Shown here one piece after another: positions 24,240 to 33,020 of a stretch of DNA of 64,000 nt. Each line of letters starts with the position of its first letter. The first letter of the stretch is position 1. The DNA is from 66-474 sp044464225 (GTDB lineage Bacteria; Pseudomonadota; Gammaproteobacteria; Xanthomonadales; Rhodanobacteraceae), in assembly GCA_044464225.1 (NCBI GenBank), contig JBIQLN010000009.1, positions 1 to 64,000 of the forward strand. The letters run 5' to 3'. A program made the translations under genes and the position numbers. The notes under the pieces are model-generated. The model was not told the origin of the DNA. It saw only the letters and a program-made list of their open reading frames with translations, and made no database searches.

Positions 24240-26218
24240 GCTTCACCTTCCGCCAGCTTGGGCGGCACCACGGCTTCCGGGGCCGCGCGGACGGCTTCGG
24301 GTTCCACCGCGCGGCGCAACCGGAAGCGCCTGTCGAGGACCACCACGAAGCCTCCCAGCATCATGAATACGCCGCCGCCCCAGATCCAGCGCACGAACGG
24401 TTTGTCGTACACGCGCAGCGACCACGCGCCCTCGCCAATCGGATCGCCGAGCGAGACGTACAGGTCGCGGAACACGCCGGCCTCGATCGCCGCTTCGGTT
24501 TGCACTTGCCCGCCCGAGTACGTGCGTTTCTGCGGATGCAGGGTCACGACGTGCTTGCCGTTGCGCGTGATCACCACCGTACCCTGTTGCGCGCGGTAGT
24601 TCGGCCCTTCGGTTTCGGTGACGCCGTTGAAGTGGAAGTCGTAGGCGCCGACGTCGATGCTCGCGCCCGGCTTCATGCTGACATCCTGCTCCACGCTCAT
24701 GGAAGTCGTCAGGATCGCGCCCGCGATGAACACGCCGATGCCGAAGTGCGCCAGCATCATGCCCAGCATCTCGAACGGGTAGCGTTTGCCGCGCGGCGCT
24801 TCGCGCCAGCGCTTGATCGCGAACAGCACCACGCCGGCCATCACCCAGACCGACGCGGTGATGCCGAGCAGGGCGTACCAGCTTCGCGCACCGACGATGA
24901 AACCGATGATGCCGGCCGTGATGGCCAGCGCAATGATGCGGACCAGGGCATTCCGCCACACCTTCAGGTCGGCCTTGCCCCAGCGCGACAGCGGCCCGAA
25001 TGGCAACGCCAGCACCAGCGGTGTCATCAGGATCAGGAACAACGGACCGAAATAGGGCGGACCGACCGAAATGCGCCCGATGTCCAGCGCTTCGCCGACC
25101 AGTGGATACAGCGTGCCGAGCAGCACCATCGCGCAGGCGACGGTGAGCATCAGGTTGCCGATCACCATCAGCGTTTCGCGCGAGGCCAGCGCGAACGATT
25201 TGCCGCCGGTCACCTTCGGCGCGCGCAGCGCGTACAGCAGCAGCGAACCGCCGACCACGACCGCGAGGTAGACCAGGATGAACACGCCGCGCGCGGGCGC
25301 GAACGCGAACGCGTGCACGCTGGTGAGCAATCCGGAACGCACCAGGAACGTGCCGAGCAGCGAGAATGCGAATCCGAAGATCGACAGCAGCAGCGTCCAC
25401 GCGCGCAGGCCGTCGCGCTTGTCGGTGATCGCCTGCGCGTGGATCAGCGCGGCACCGATCAGCCACGGCATGAACGAGGCGTTCTCCACCGGATCCCAGA
25501 ACCACCAGCCGCCCCAACCGAGCTCGTAATACGCCCACGCGCTGCCGGCCACGATGCCGAGGGTGAGGAACCCCCATGCCACGTTGGTCCACGGCCGCGC
25601 CCAGCGCACCCAGGTGGATTTCAGTTCACCGCCCAAGAGCGATGCGATCGCGAACGCGAACGCCACGCTGAAACCGACATAGCCCATGTAAAGCGTGGGC
25701 GGATGGAACACCAGCCCCGGGTCCTGCAGCACGGGATTGAGATCGACGCCGTTTGCGGGAACGGGGAACTGCCGCAGGAACGGGTTCGACGTCGTGATCA
25801 TGTACAGCAGGAAGCCGAATGCAACGAATCCGAGCACGCCGATCACGCGCGAGAAGAACGCCTCCGGCAGTTTGCCGCCGAGCACGACCAGCGCCAGCGT
25901 CCAGCCATTGAGGATCAGCATCCACAGCAGCAGCGAGCCTTCGTGCGCGCCCCATACCGCCGAAAGCTTGTAGAACCATGGCAGCGACAGGTTGGAGTTC
26001 TGCGCGACGTAGGCGACCGAAAAATCGTTGGTCCAGAACGACCACATCAGGATCCCGAACGCCAGCGCGACGAACACGAATTGCCCGATCGCGAGGGATC
26101 GCGCGGTTGCCATCAACGGCCTGCTGCCGCGCCACGCGCCGACGATCGGCAACACGCACTGCAGCGCCGACAGCACCAGCGCGAGAATCAGGGCAACCTG
26201 GCCCAATTCGGGATTCAT
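24236..26218 (-). CDS. ccmF: Heme lyase CcmF
   Basis: The 660-residue protein has about 14-15 membrane segments and the tryptophan-rich WWD domain (WGGWWFWDPVENASFMPW) that handles heme, with His residues in flanking loops. CcmF attaches heme to apocytochrome c together with CcmH and CcmI. Full usual length with no breaks. The ATG overlaps the ccmE stop, part of a tightly coupled D-E-F-G-H series. Confidence 0.97.
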   Translation of the reverse strand: MNPELGQVALILALVLSALQCVLPIVGAWRGSRPLMATARSLAIGQFVFVALAFGILMWSFWTNDFSVAYVAQNSNLSLPWFYKLSAVWGAHEGSLLLWMLILNGWTLALVVLGGKLPEAFFSRVIGVLGFVAFGFLLYMITTSNPFLRQFPVPANGVDLNPVLQDPGLVFHPPTLYMGYVGFSVAFAFAIASLLGGELKSTWVRWARPWTNVAWGFLTLGIVAGSAWAYYELGWGGWWFWDPVENASFMPWLIGAALIHAQAITDKRDGLRAWTLLLSIFGFAFSLLGTFLVRSGLLTSVHAFAFAPARGVFILVYLAVVVGGSLLLYALRAPKVTGGKSFALASRETLMVIGNLMLTVACAMVLLGTLYPLVGEALDIGRISVGPPYFGPLFLILMTPLVLALPFGPLSRWGKADLKVWRNALVRIIALAITAGIIGFIVGARSWYALLGITASVWVMAGVVLFAIKRWREAPRGKRYPFEMLGMMLAHFGIGVFIAGAILTTSMSVEQDVSMKPGASIDVGAYDFHFNGVTETEGPNYRAQQGTVVITRNGKHVVTLHPQKRTYSGGQVQTEAAIEAGVFRDLYVSLGDPIGEGAWSLRVYDKPFVRWIWGGGVFMMLGGFVVVLDRRFRLRRAVEPEAVRAAPEAVVPPKLAEGEA

Positions 26219-26682
26219 GGCGCGCCCCCGCCTTGCGTGGTCTTCGGCACGCGGTGTTCCTTCTCGGCTTTCGCGATCGCCTGTTCCACCTGCGGCGGCA
26301 TGTACGTCGAGTCGTGCTTGGCCAAGACCTGGGTCGCGACGAACTTGCCGTCCTTCATCGAACCGGTGGTGATGGTGCTCTGGCCCACGCGGAACAGATC
26401 GGGCAGGATGCCGGTGTAGCTCACCGGGATGCTCTGGAAGCGATCGGTGATGACGAAATCAGTGGTCAGCGTGCCGGGCACGCGATGCACGCTGCCTTCC
26501 TTGACGATGCCGCCCAGCCGGAACGGATGGCCGTCCGGCGCCTTGCCGGCGTCGACTTCGGAAGGCGAATACAGGTAGGTCATGTTTTTCTGCAGCGCGA
26601 ACACCGAAAGCGCCGTCGCGACGGCGACCGCACCCAGGATCAGCAGCGTGATGACCAGCCGCCGCTTGCGGACGGGATTCAT
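26215..26682 (-). CDS. ccmE: Heme chaperone CcmE
   Basis: The 155-residue protein has an N-terminal anchor (LVITLLILGAVAVATALSVF), a beta-barrel domain and the heme-binding motif LAKHDSTYMPP with His123 and Tyr127. His123 binds heme covalently during transfer from CcmC to CcmF. The ATG at 26682 overlaps the ccmD stop. Confidence 0.96.
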   Translation of the reverse strand: MNPVRKRRLVITLLILGAVAVATALSVFALQKNMTYLYSPSEVDAGKAPDGHPFRLGGIVKEGSVHRVPGTLTTDFVITDRFQSIPVSYTGILPDLFRVGQSTITTGSMKDGKFVATQVLAKHDSTYMPPQVEQAIAKAEKEHRVPKTTQGGGAP

Positions 26683-26873
26683 GTCGTAACCTCCGCGCGT
26701 GCCGCGCGCGCGTTGCGGGTGCGCTCCCGCGCGAGCTTGCCGCGCAGTTCGCGGGTCAGCCGGCGGCGGCGCAGGGCGGGCGCGAACCAATCCCACGCCA
26801 GCACGATGAAGAACACCGCATAGGCGGGCCAGACGTAGACGGCATAACCACCCATTGCAAACCAGTGAGCCAT
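26679..26873 (-). CDS. ccmD: Heme exporter protein CcmD
   Basis: A 64-residue protein, MAHWFAMGGYAVYVWPAYAV at the start, with one membrane span and a basic tail (RRRRLTRELRGKLARERTRN). CcmD stabilises the CcmABC complex and helps release holo-CcmE. The start lies one base after ccmC and the stop overlaps ccmE; the His-Trp-Phe-x-Met-Gly-Gly-Tyr pattern decides the start. Confidence 0.9.
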   Translation of the reverse strand: MAHWFAMGGYAVYVWPAYAVFFIVLAWDWFAPALRRRRLTRELRGKLARERTRNARAARAEVTT

Positions 26874-26874
26874 G

Positions 26875-27660
26875 TCAGGTGGGTGCCCTTGTCGTTTGCG
26901 CGGGTTGCCCATCGACCAGGATGCGCACCCACTGCTTGCCGCTTTCCAGCGACAGCAGGCCGGTACGCGCGCGGCCCAGCAGGCTCGCGAAGAAATAAAG
27001 GTGCGTCGCCAACGCCATCACCAGCAGCGGCCACAACATCGATGGCGCGATGGAGGAGCGTGCCGGGTCCAGGAAATCCACCGTGGTGCCCTGGTGCAGC
27101 GTGTTCCACCATTGCACCGAGTAGTGCACGATCGGCAGGTTGACGATGCCGACCAGTGCCAGCAGCGAGGCTGCGCGTGCGCCGCGGCGGCGATCCTCGA
27201 AGGCGTTGTACAGGCCGATCACGCCGAGGTACAGGAACAGCAGCACCAGTTCGGAGGTGAGTCGCGCATCCCACGTCCACCACGTACCCCACATCGGCTT
27301 GCCCCAAAGCGAACCCGTCACCAGCGTGACCACGGTGAAGGCGGCTCCGATCGGCGCGCATTCCATCGCGACCACTTCCGCCAGTTTCACCCGCCACACC
27401 AGCGCGACCAGCCCGGCCACCGCCATCGTGGCGTAGATGAACAGGCTCATCCAGGCGCTCGGCACGTGGATGAAGATGATCCGGTAGGCGTCGCCCTGCT
27501 GGTAGTCCGGCGGCGCCAGCACCAGTCCGCCGTACAAACCGATCACTGAACTGACCAGCGCCACCGCCATCAGCCACGGGCGCAGCGCGCCCGCGAACCG
27601 GTAGAAGTTCGGCGGCGAGCCGAGCCAGTGCATCCAGTGGGGAAGATACGAACGTGACAT
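26875..27660 (-). CDS. ccmC: Heme exporter protein CcmC
   Basis: The 261-residue protein has six membrane segments and the WWD signature WGTWWTWDARLTSE, with conserved periplasmic His residues (IHVPSAWMS and NLPIVHYSVQWWNTLHQG). It loads heme on CcmE. The ATG at 27660 is preferred to a GTG five codons upstream. Confidence 0.96.
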   Translation of the reverse strand: MSRSYLPHWMHWLGSPPNFYRFAGALRPWLMAVALVSSVIGLYGGLVLAPPDYQQGDAYRIIFIHVPSAWMSLFIYATMAVAGLVALVWRVKLAEVVAMECAPIGAAFTVVTLVTGSLWGKPMWGTWWTWDARLTSELVLLFLYLGVIGLYNAFEDRRRGARAASLLALVGIVNLPIVHYSVQWWNTLHQGTTVDFLDPARSSIAPSMLWPLLVMALATHLYFFASLLGRARTGLLSLESGKQWVRILVDGQPAQTTRAPT

Positions 27661-27703
27661 GCTCAGGAAAAACACCTGTCAGGTGGCAAACGCGCCATGG
27701 CGG

Positions 27704-28441
27704 TCATGTTTCAACCGCGATCCGAAGTGCCGCCGCGCATGCGAGCGGCGCCAGCACGATCGCCAGGACCAGGGCCGCCGCCAGCCACATCAATGGGGCG
27801 ATGAACGGCATGCCGGATTGCGCCGCGGCGATGGCGCCGGCGGCGAAGATCACCACCGGAACGGCCAGTGGCAACAACATCAAGGCCATGAGGATACCAG
27901 AGCGGCGGGCCCCCGCCGCCAATGCCGACAACACCGAACCCAGCAACGCCAGCAGCGGCGTTGCCAGCAGCAGTGCGACGATGAGCACCGGCAGCACTTT
28001 CACGGGCAGGTTCAAAAGGGCGCCCAGCAACGGCATCACGGCGATCAAGGGTAAAACCGTCGTCAGCCAGTGCGCGATGACGCGGGTCAAGGCCAGCAGT
28101 GCCAGCGGTTGGGGGGCCAGCAGCCACTGTTCCAGCGTGCCGTCCTCCAGGTCCGCGCGGAACATCGATTCCAGCGCCGGCAGCATCGCCAGCACCACGA
28201 TCACCAGCAATACGCCGCCCGCGATCCGCGCCAGCAACTCCGGGTCCGGACCCAACGCGAACGGAAACAGCGCGGCCACGATTACGGCGTACAGCAGCGG
28301 CAGGAAAAGTTCGCCACGACGTCGCCACGCCAGCACGAAATCGCGGCGCAGCAGGGCACGGCAGGCAGCGAACGTGCCCGCTCGGTCCGCCGCCGTCACG
28401 ACGCCTGCTCCGCGGGGGATCGATTGCGCAATGCTGGCCAT
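27704..28441 (-). CDS. ccmB: Heme exporter protein CcmB
   Basis: The 245-residue membrane protein has six hydrophobic segments and the family start RRDFVLAWRRRGE, followed by MLPALESMFRADLEDGTLEQW. CcmB is the permease partner of CcmA in the complex that releases holo-CcmE. It follows ccmA by three bases. Its N-terminus has about 25 residues before the usual start of the family, so a later start is possible. Confidence 0.93.
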   Translation of the reverse strand: MASIAQSIPRGAGVVTAADRAGTFAACRALLRRDFVLAWRRRGELFLPLLYAVIVAALFPFALGPDPELLARIAGGVLLVIVVLAMLPALESMFRADLEDGTLEQWLLAPQPLALLALTRVIAHWLTTVLPLIAVMPLLGALLNLPVKVLPVLIVALLLATPLLALLGSVLSALAAGARRSGILMALMLLPLAVPVVIFAAGAIAAAQSGMPFIAPLMWLAAALVLAIVLAPLACAAALRIAVET

Positions 28442-28444
28442 GGC

Positions 28445-29083
28445 TCAGGCGACAAGATGAATGTGCCGCGCATGCGGATCGGCAAATCGCACGGCCCCAT
28501 GGCTGGTGACCAACGCGGCGCCGCCGCGTGCGCAGTGTTCCGCGATCAGCGCGTTCACGAGGTCGATGCCGTGGCGATCGAGGTTGGCGTACGGCTCGTC
28601 CAGCAACCAGACATCGCCCGGCAGCAGCAGCAGGCGCGCAAGGCCGACGCGTTTCTTCTGGCCCGCGGAAAGCGTGCGCAGCGGTTCGTCGATCCAGCCG
28701 GCGATTCCGACCCGTTCCATTGCCGACGTCGGCGTGACGCCGCGTTGCGAGCCGAACAAACCGGCGAGGAAAACCAGGTTTTCGCGCGCGCTCAGGGATT
28801 CGTTCATGCCGGGCCGGTGGCCGAGCCACAAAACCCGGCCGTTGCGGCTGTCGCGCGATGCGGGCCGGTCATTGAGACGGATTTCGCCCTCGCCGGGCGG
28901 CAGCATGCCTGCCAACACCCGCAGCAGGGTGGTCTTGCCCGAGCCGTTGTCGCCTTCGACCAGCACGGTTTCAGCGGCCCCGAGGCTGAAATCCAGGGGA
29001 CCGAACACGGGCTCGTCGTTGCGCGAAAACGCGAGCCGATGCGCCGACAGCAGCGGCGCGGCAGGGGCGGGGAAAGTGGCCAT
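28445..29083 (-). CDS. ccmA: Heme exporter ATP-binding protein CcmA
   Basis: A 212-residue ABC ATPase with Walker A GDNGSGKTT (44-52), signature LSAGQKKR, Walker B DVWLLDEP and the switch His (LVTSH). It drives release of heme-loaded CcmE with CcmB, C and D. It is the first gene of the ccm operon, 150 bases after the DUF3293 gene, and has a promoter candidate just upstream. Confidence 0.95.
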   Translation of the reverse strand: MATFPAPAAPLLSAHRLAFSRNDEPVFGPLDFSLGAAETVLVEGDNGSGKTTLLRVLAGMLPPGEGEIRLNDRPASRDSRNGRVLWLGHRPGMNESLSARENLVFLAGLFGSQRGVTPTSAMERVGIAGWIDEPLRTLSAGQKKRVGLARLLLLPGDVWLLDEPYANLDRHGIDLVNALIAEHCARGGAALVTSHGAVRFADPHARHIHLVA

Positions 29084-29097
29084 GCGAGCAACCGCGT

Positions 29098-29126
29098 ATT
29101 GTCGTGGCGTGAGCCGGCGCTGTCCA
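29098..29126 (-). promoter_or_regulatory. Candidate promoter of the ccm operon
   Basis: Minus strand TGGACA (29121-29126), 17-base spacer, GACAAT (29098-29103), placed just before the ccmA ATG at 29083. The resulting leader would be very short, so either ccmA starts slightly later or this is not the main promoter. Confidence 0.3.
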
Positions 29127-29236
29127 TGATCGAGGCTCCCGCAAAGCCGCTGCCGTGGGGCGCCAGCCCACGCGATCCCGGGGCCCGCAAGGAGGCGCTG
29201 GTTGCGTGTGAAGCGAGGGAATCGGCGAATGATCGC

Positions 29237-29653
29237 TCAGATGAGTTCGTGCAACTCTGCCGCGCCGGCGCCCGTTCCGCGCACGACGCCGAGCTGGCCG
29301 AACCGGCGCGCCATGGTATCCAGTTGCACGTAGGTCATGCCCGGCACGAACAGGCTGGGTTCGCGCCAGCCGGAAGGGCCAATGCCGATGCCCGCGAAAA
29401 AGCGGTGGCGATCGCCTCGCAATTCGTCGCGCAAACGGCGCTGCCGGACCCTGTTGGTGGCGAGCGGCAGTGCGACACCGGCGGGATTCCAGGCCGTGAT
29501 GTAGCCCCACGGGTCGTCGGCGTGGCGCAGCATCGCCAGCAGCGGCATGGGCAGCGGATGCCCGCACCGGATGCTCGCGAAACCGCCATACGGCACGCGT
29601 ACGCGGTAGTCGGTGTTCGTCCATGCTCGCCGTATCGACTCGGGCAAAGGCAT
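29237..29653 (-). CDS. DUF3293 domain protein
   Basis: The 138-residue protein begins MPLPESIRRAWTNTDYRV and contains WGYITAWNPAGVALPLATN, the pattern of DUF3293, a small soluble family of unknown function. It starts four bases after kmo, at the end of the kynurenine gene group, and may be cotranscribed with it. No catalytic motif is visible beyond conserved aromatic residues. Confidence 0.75.
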   Translation of the reverse strand: MPLPESIRRAWTNTDYRVRVPYGGFASIRCGHPLPMPLLAMLRHADDPWGYITAWNPAGVALPLATNRVRQRRLRDELRGDRHRFFAGIGIGPSGWREPSLFVPGMTYVQLDTMARRFGQLGVVRGTGAGAAELHELI

Positions 29654-29657
29654 GCGG

Positions 29658-31073
29658 TCAGGCGCCTTCTGGCAGGGGCGGCAGCGCGTGGCGCGCGAGC
29701 GCGGCAGTGGCGTCGAGATCGAGTCCGTCCAGGTTGCGGCGCCCCGCAAGCACCGATTCCATCCACGCCGTTTGCGTGCGGTCGCGCTCGACGCACGTTG
29801 CATACGGGATCGAGGTGAAGCTGACCATCCGGTAGCGCGACATGAAGTGGCCCGGCACCCGCTCGGTAAGCGCTGCCGCGAGTTCGCGCTTCAGCAGGTA
29901 ATGCGGGTCGGCCACGCCGTCGCGCATCTCGACGTAATTGGCCAGCGACATCGCCGCGATCGCGTCGGCATTGGGCTTGCGCCGCGATTCGAATTCGGCG
30001 AATACCGCCTGGGCATCGCCGGGTTGGTCCTGCAGCAGGCCGGCGAGCTCGGCGGCATCCTCGAAGCCGGCGTTCATGCCCTGGCCGTGGAAGGGCACGA
30101 TCGCGTGCGCCGCATCGCCCAGCAGCAACGCACGCCCTTCGACCCGCCAACGATCGAGATACAGCGTCGCCAGCTGCCCGACGGGATGCGTCTTCCAGTC
30201 CTCGTCGAAATCCGGCATCAACGCCAGCGCGTCCGGGAATTGCTGCTCGAAGAATGCGTGCGCCGCGTCCGCGTCCGGAAGGGTCGTGAAACCCGGGTAG
30301 GGACCGTCGTTCGGGAGAAACAGCGTGACGGTGAAATTGCCGTCGGTGTTGGGCAGCGCGATGCACATGTAATGACCGCGCGGCCAGATATGGAGGGCAT
30401 TCGGCTCGATCGCAAAAATTTGCCTGGCCCCCTCCCCCTGTCCTTCGGGTACATCCCCCCGCGGACGGGGCGGGGCGGGCAATGCGGGGATTTCGAGTTC
30501 CTTGTAGCCGTGGCCCAGCGGCTCGATGCGCTCGCCGAGATCGGTACCCCGCGACATCGCCGCGCGCAATGCCGAGCCTGCGCCGTCACAGCCCAGCAGC
30601 AGTCCGGCCCGGTGGGTACGCGTGACGCCGTCGGACCCGGCAAGCGTGATGGTGCCGCGCGCGATATCGGCGCCCGCGAGCGCCGAATCGAAGTGGATCT
30701 GCGCCCCCGCGCGTTCGGCGGCATCCAGCAGCAGGATGTTCAAGCCGCCGCGCGACACGGAACGGATCACTTCGGAATCGTCGAGTCCGTACCGCTGCAG
30801 GTTGGTCGTGCCATCCAGCGCATGCACCATCCGGCCGCGCATCATCACCGCCTGCGCAAGCACGTCGTTTGCCAGCCCGGCCTTGCGCAACGCGTTCAAG
30901 CCGCGCTCTGCCAACGCAAGATTGATGGAACGTCCGCCGATGAATCCGCGGACGCGCGGATCCGGCCGGCGTTCGAAAACCTCCACGGTGAATCCGCGAT
31001 CGGCAAGCAGCGTCGCGAGCAACGCGCCGACGAGACCGGCACCGATGACGGTGATGGATGGTTTCGGGCCCAT
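29658..31073 (-). CDS. kmo: Kynurenine 3-monooxygenase
   Basis: The 471-residue flavoprotein has the FAD-binding GAGLVG near the start, GGRSINLALAERG, and a second FAD motif LLLGDAAHAIVPFHGQGMNAG. It hydroxylates L-kynurenine to 3-hydroxykynurenine with NADPH. A Pro/Gly/Arg-rich insert (about residues 199-219) interrupts the usual EIP...IEPNALHIWP region, encoded by 30421-30480. ATG 31073 was chosen because it stands just before the dinucleotide-binding strand; a GTG at 31091 would overlap kynU. Confidence 0.93.
   Translation of the reverse strand: MGPKPSITVIGAGLVGALLATLLADRGFTVEVFERRPDPRVRGFIGGRSINLALAERGLNALRKAGLANDVLAQAVMMRGRMVHALDGTTNLQRYGLDDSEVIRSVSRGGLNILLLDAAERAGAQIHFDSALAGADIARGTITLAGSDGVTRTHRAGLLLGCDGAGSALRAAMSRGTDLGERIEPLGHGYKELEIPALPAPPRPRGDVPEGQGEGARQIFAIEPNALHIWPRGHYMCIALPNTDGNFTVTLFLPNDGPYPGFTTLPDADAAHAFFEQQFPDALALMPDFDEDWKTHPVGQLATLYLDRWRVEGRALLLGDAAHAIVPFHGQGMNAGFEDAAELAGLLQDQPGDAQAVFAEFESRRKPNADAIAAMSLANYVEMRDGVADPHYLLKRELAAALTERVPGHFMSRYRMVSFTSIPYATCVERDRTQTAWMESVLAGRRNLDGLDLDATAALARHALPPLPEGA
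30421..30480. other. Low-complexity, repeat-like insertion inside kmo
   Basis: Sixty bases of C/G runs (CCCCCTCCCCCTG, CCCCCCGCGGACGGGGCGGGG) with little resemblance to coding style around them encode the in-frame PRPRGDVPEGQGEGARQ segment that other kynurenine monooxygenases do not usually have. It resembles a short GC-rich repeat that inserted without breaking the frame. Confidence 0.45.
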
Positions 31074-31077
31074 GGCG

Positions 31078-32364
31078 TCAGAGGGAGTCACGCCATGCGC
31101 GCACGGCTTCCACGCAGCGCAGGCAATCGGCGAAGGTGTTGTAGAGCGGGGTCGGAGCGATGCGCATCACGTCGGGTTCCCGCCAGTCGCCGAGTACGCC
31201 GTGCGCCACGAGATGATCGAACAGGGATTTGCCCGCGTCGCGTCCCTTGCGCACGCGCACGGAAAGCTGCGCGCCGCGACGGGCAGGTTCGACGGGTGTG
31301 AGGATTTCCAGGGTGTCGTGCAGTTGCGATTCGATCAGCCACTCCAGGTAGCCGGTGAGCCAGCGAGATTTTTCGCGCAGGCGGAACATGTCCGCGCGAC
31401 GGAACAGTTCCAGCGAAACCCGCAGCGGCGCCAGGGCCAGGATCGGGGGATTGGACAATTGCCAGCCGTCGGCGCCTGGCGTGGCGTCGAATTCCGGCCG
31501 CATCTCGAAGCGCGTGGCTTCATTGCGGCCCCACCAGCCTTCGAAGCGCGGCAACGCCTCGCGCGCATGGCGCGCGTGCACGAACGCGCCGGCGACCGCA
31601 CCGGGACCGGAATTGAGGTACTTGTAGGAACACCATGCAGCGAAATCGCAATCGCTGTCGTGCAGGCGCAAGTCGATATTGCCGGCCGCGTGCGCGCAGT
31701 CGAAGCCGACCATGCAGCCCTGCGCGTGCGCCAGTTTCGTGATCGCTGCCAGGTCGAACGATTGCCCGGTGAGGTACTGCACGGCGGGCAGCAACACCAG
31801 CGCGATGCGCTGGCCGTGTTGCGCGATCGTGCGCTCGATTGCTTCCAGGGAAAGCGTCCCGGCCGCTTCGTCGGGGTCCAGTTCGATCAGCGCCTCGTCG
31901 GGGTCGTAACCGTGGAAGCGGATTTGCGAGGCGGCGAGGTCGCGGTCCGAAGGGAAGGCGTGGCGTTCGACCAGGATCGCGTGGCGTTCCGTGGTCGGTC
32001 GATAGAAGCTCACCATCAACAGGTGCAGGTTGACGGTGAGCGAATTCATCGCCACCACTTCGATGGGTTCGGCGCCCACCAATTCGGCGAGGCCGTCGCG
32101 CACCTCGGCGTGGTAGGGCAGCCACGGATGCCGTGCGTGCAGATGGCCCTCCACCCCCAGCCGTGCCCAATCATCGAGCTCGTCGAGCAACGCCTGCCTG
32201 ACACCACGCGGCTGCAAACCCAGCGAATTGCCGACCAGATAGGTTTGCTCGCCGCCGGCGTGGGGCGGGATCAGGAATTCGTTGCGAAAGCCGCGCAGCG
32301 GGTCGCCATCGTCCCGCGTGCGCGCCCATTCGATGTCGGCGCGGAAATCCTGGTTTGCGATCAT
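31078..32364 (-). CDS. kynU: Kynureninase
   Basis: The 428-residue PLP enzyme has the cofactor lysine Lys248 in CSYKYLNSGPG, the Asp and His of FDCAHAAGN and family segments YLVGNSLGLQP and HPWLPYHAEV. It cuts 3-hydroxykynurenine to 3-hydroxyanthranilate and alanine. The ATG at 32364 gives the usual length; upstream codons run into an intergenic repeat. kmo starts four bases after its stop, so the two steps of the pathway are coupled. Confidence 0.95.
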   Translation of the reverse strand: MIANQDFRADIEWARTRDDGDPLRGFRNEFLIPPHAGGEQTYLVGNSLGLQPRGVRQALLDELDDWARLGVEGHLHARHPWLPYHAEVRDGLAELVGAEPIEVVAMNSLTVNLHLLMVSFYRPTTERHAILVERHAFPSDRDLAASQIRFHGYDPDEALIELDPDEAAGTLSLEAIERTIAQHGQRIALVLLPAVQYLTGQSFDLAAITKLAHAQGCMVGFDCAHAAGNIDLRLHDSDCDFAAWCSYKYLNSGPGAVAGAFVHARHAREALPRFEGWWGRNEATRFEMRPEFDATPGADGWQLSNPPILALAPLRVSLELFRRADMFRLREKSRWLTGYLEWLIESQLHDTLEILTPVEPARRGAQLSVRVRKGRDAGKSLFDHLVAHGVLGDWREPDVMRIAPTPLYNTFADCLRCVEAVRAWRDSL

Positions 32365-32387
32365 GGCAGGCGCTTCCTGAAATGGCT

Positions 32388-32487
32388 CGCCACCCCGGAA
32401 TCGCGAAGCGATGCCCGGATCCAGGGTCTTGGCGCGGAGGGTTGCAGCGACGACACTGGATCCCCGCTGGCGCGGGAATGGCGAAGA
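32388..32487. repeat. Inverted intergenic repeat (GGATCCAG / CTGGATCC)
   Basis: GGATCCAG (32418-32425) and CTGGATCC (32456-32463) form an inverted pair, each followed or preceded by GCCCG- or GGGAAT-rich sequence (CTGGATCCCCGCTGGCGCGG). This looks like two decayed short repeats in opposite orientation, between kynU and the periplasmic gene. Confidence 0.4.
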
Positions 32488-32504
32488 GGATTGATCGGTT
32501 CGCT

Positions 32505-33020
32505 TCAGTGCTCCACTGCGGTCACGATGGACTGGCAGCCGGCATCGAACGTCGAGCTCCATGCGGCGGCGGCCGTGGCCGGCCGGATGCAGCGCACCTG
32601 GATCGCGAGATTGGAACGGTACGCATATACCTCGGTGTAGGTGTTCTTCTCGCGGTTTTCGGTGGCGGTGTAGCGCAGGCTGGAGGAATTGCCCGCGGAG
32701 GTGGTCGCCATGTAGCCCGGCAGCTTGCGCGCGCGGGCGGTGCCGTCATCGAGGAATTTCTGGAAGCCCTGCACGCCGTCCACTTGTTCGGTCGTGACGG
32801 TGATGCGGGCCAGCGCGTTGGCGTCGCCGGGATTCCTTACCTGCAGTGCCACGAACTGGCGCGGGCCATCCAGCTTTTCCATGAGCATCGGCCAAGCCTC
32901 GGGCGCGGAAAATTTCACCGCACCGCTGGCCAGCGAATAATCGGCCGCGAAGGCGGCCGGTGAGATCGCGAGGGCGCACGCGCCGAGCAGCGCCGGCAGC
33001 GAACCTTTGTTGCGATTCAT
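32505..33020 (-). CDS. Periplasmic protein of unknown function
   Basis: The 171-residue product has a signal peptide ending SPAAFA, then an alpha/beta domain: FSAPEAWPMLMEKLDG, ARITVTTEQVDGVQGFQKFLD and a final WSSTFDAGCQSIVTAVEH. The strand-helix order is reminiscent of PsbP/DUF1795-like folds, without a firm match. Its ATG overlaps the stop of the ACMSD gene, so it belongs to the same transcription unit although nothing in the sequence links it to tryptophan breakdown. Confidence 0.65.
   Translation of the reverse strand: MNRNKGSLPALLGACALAISPAAFAADYSLASGAVKFSAPEAWPMLMEKLDGPRQFVALQVRNPGDANALARITVTTEQVDGVQGFQKFLDDGTARARKLPGYMATTSAGNSSSLRYTATENREKNTYTEVYAYRSNLAIQVRCIRPATAAAAWSSTFDAGCQSIVTAVEH

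Noticed and set aside
24179..26419. Long plus-strand open frame opposite ccmF
   Set aside because: Its His/Arg/Gln-rich, low-complexity translation is the antisense shadow of a high-GC membrane-protein gene. ccmF is intact on the other strand with all motifs.
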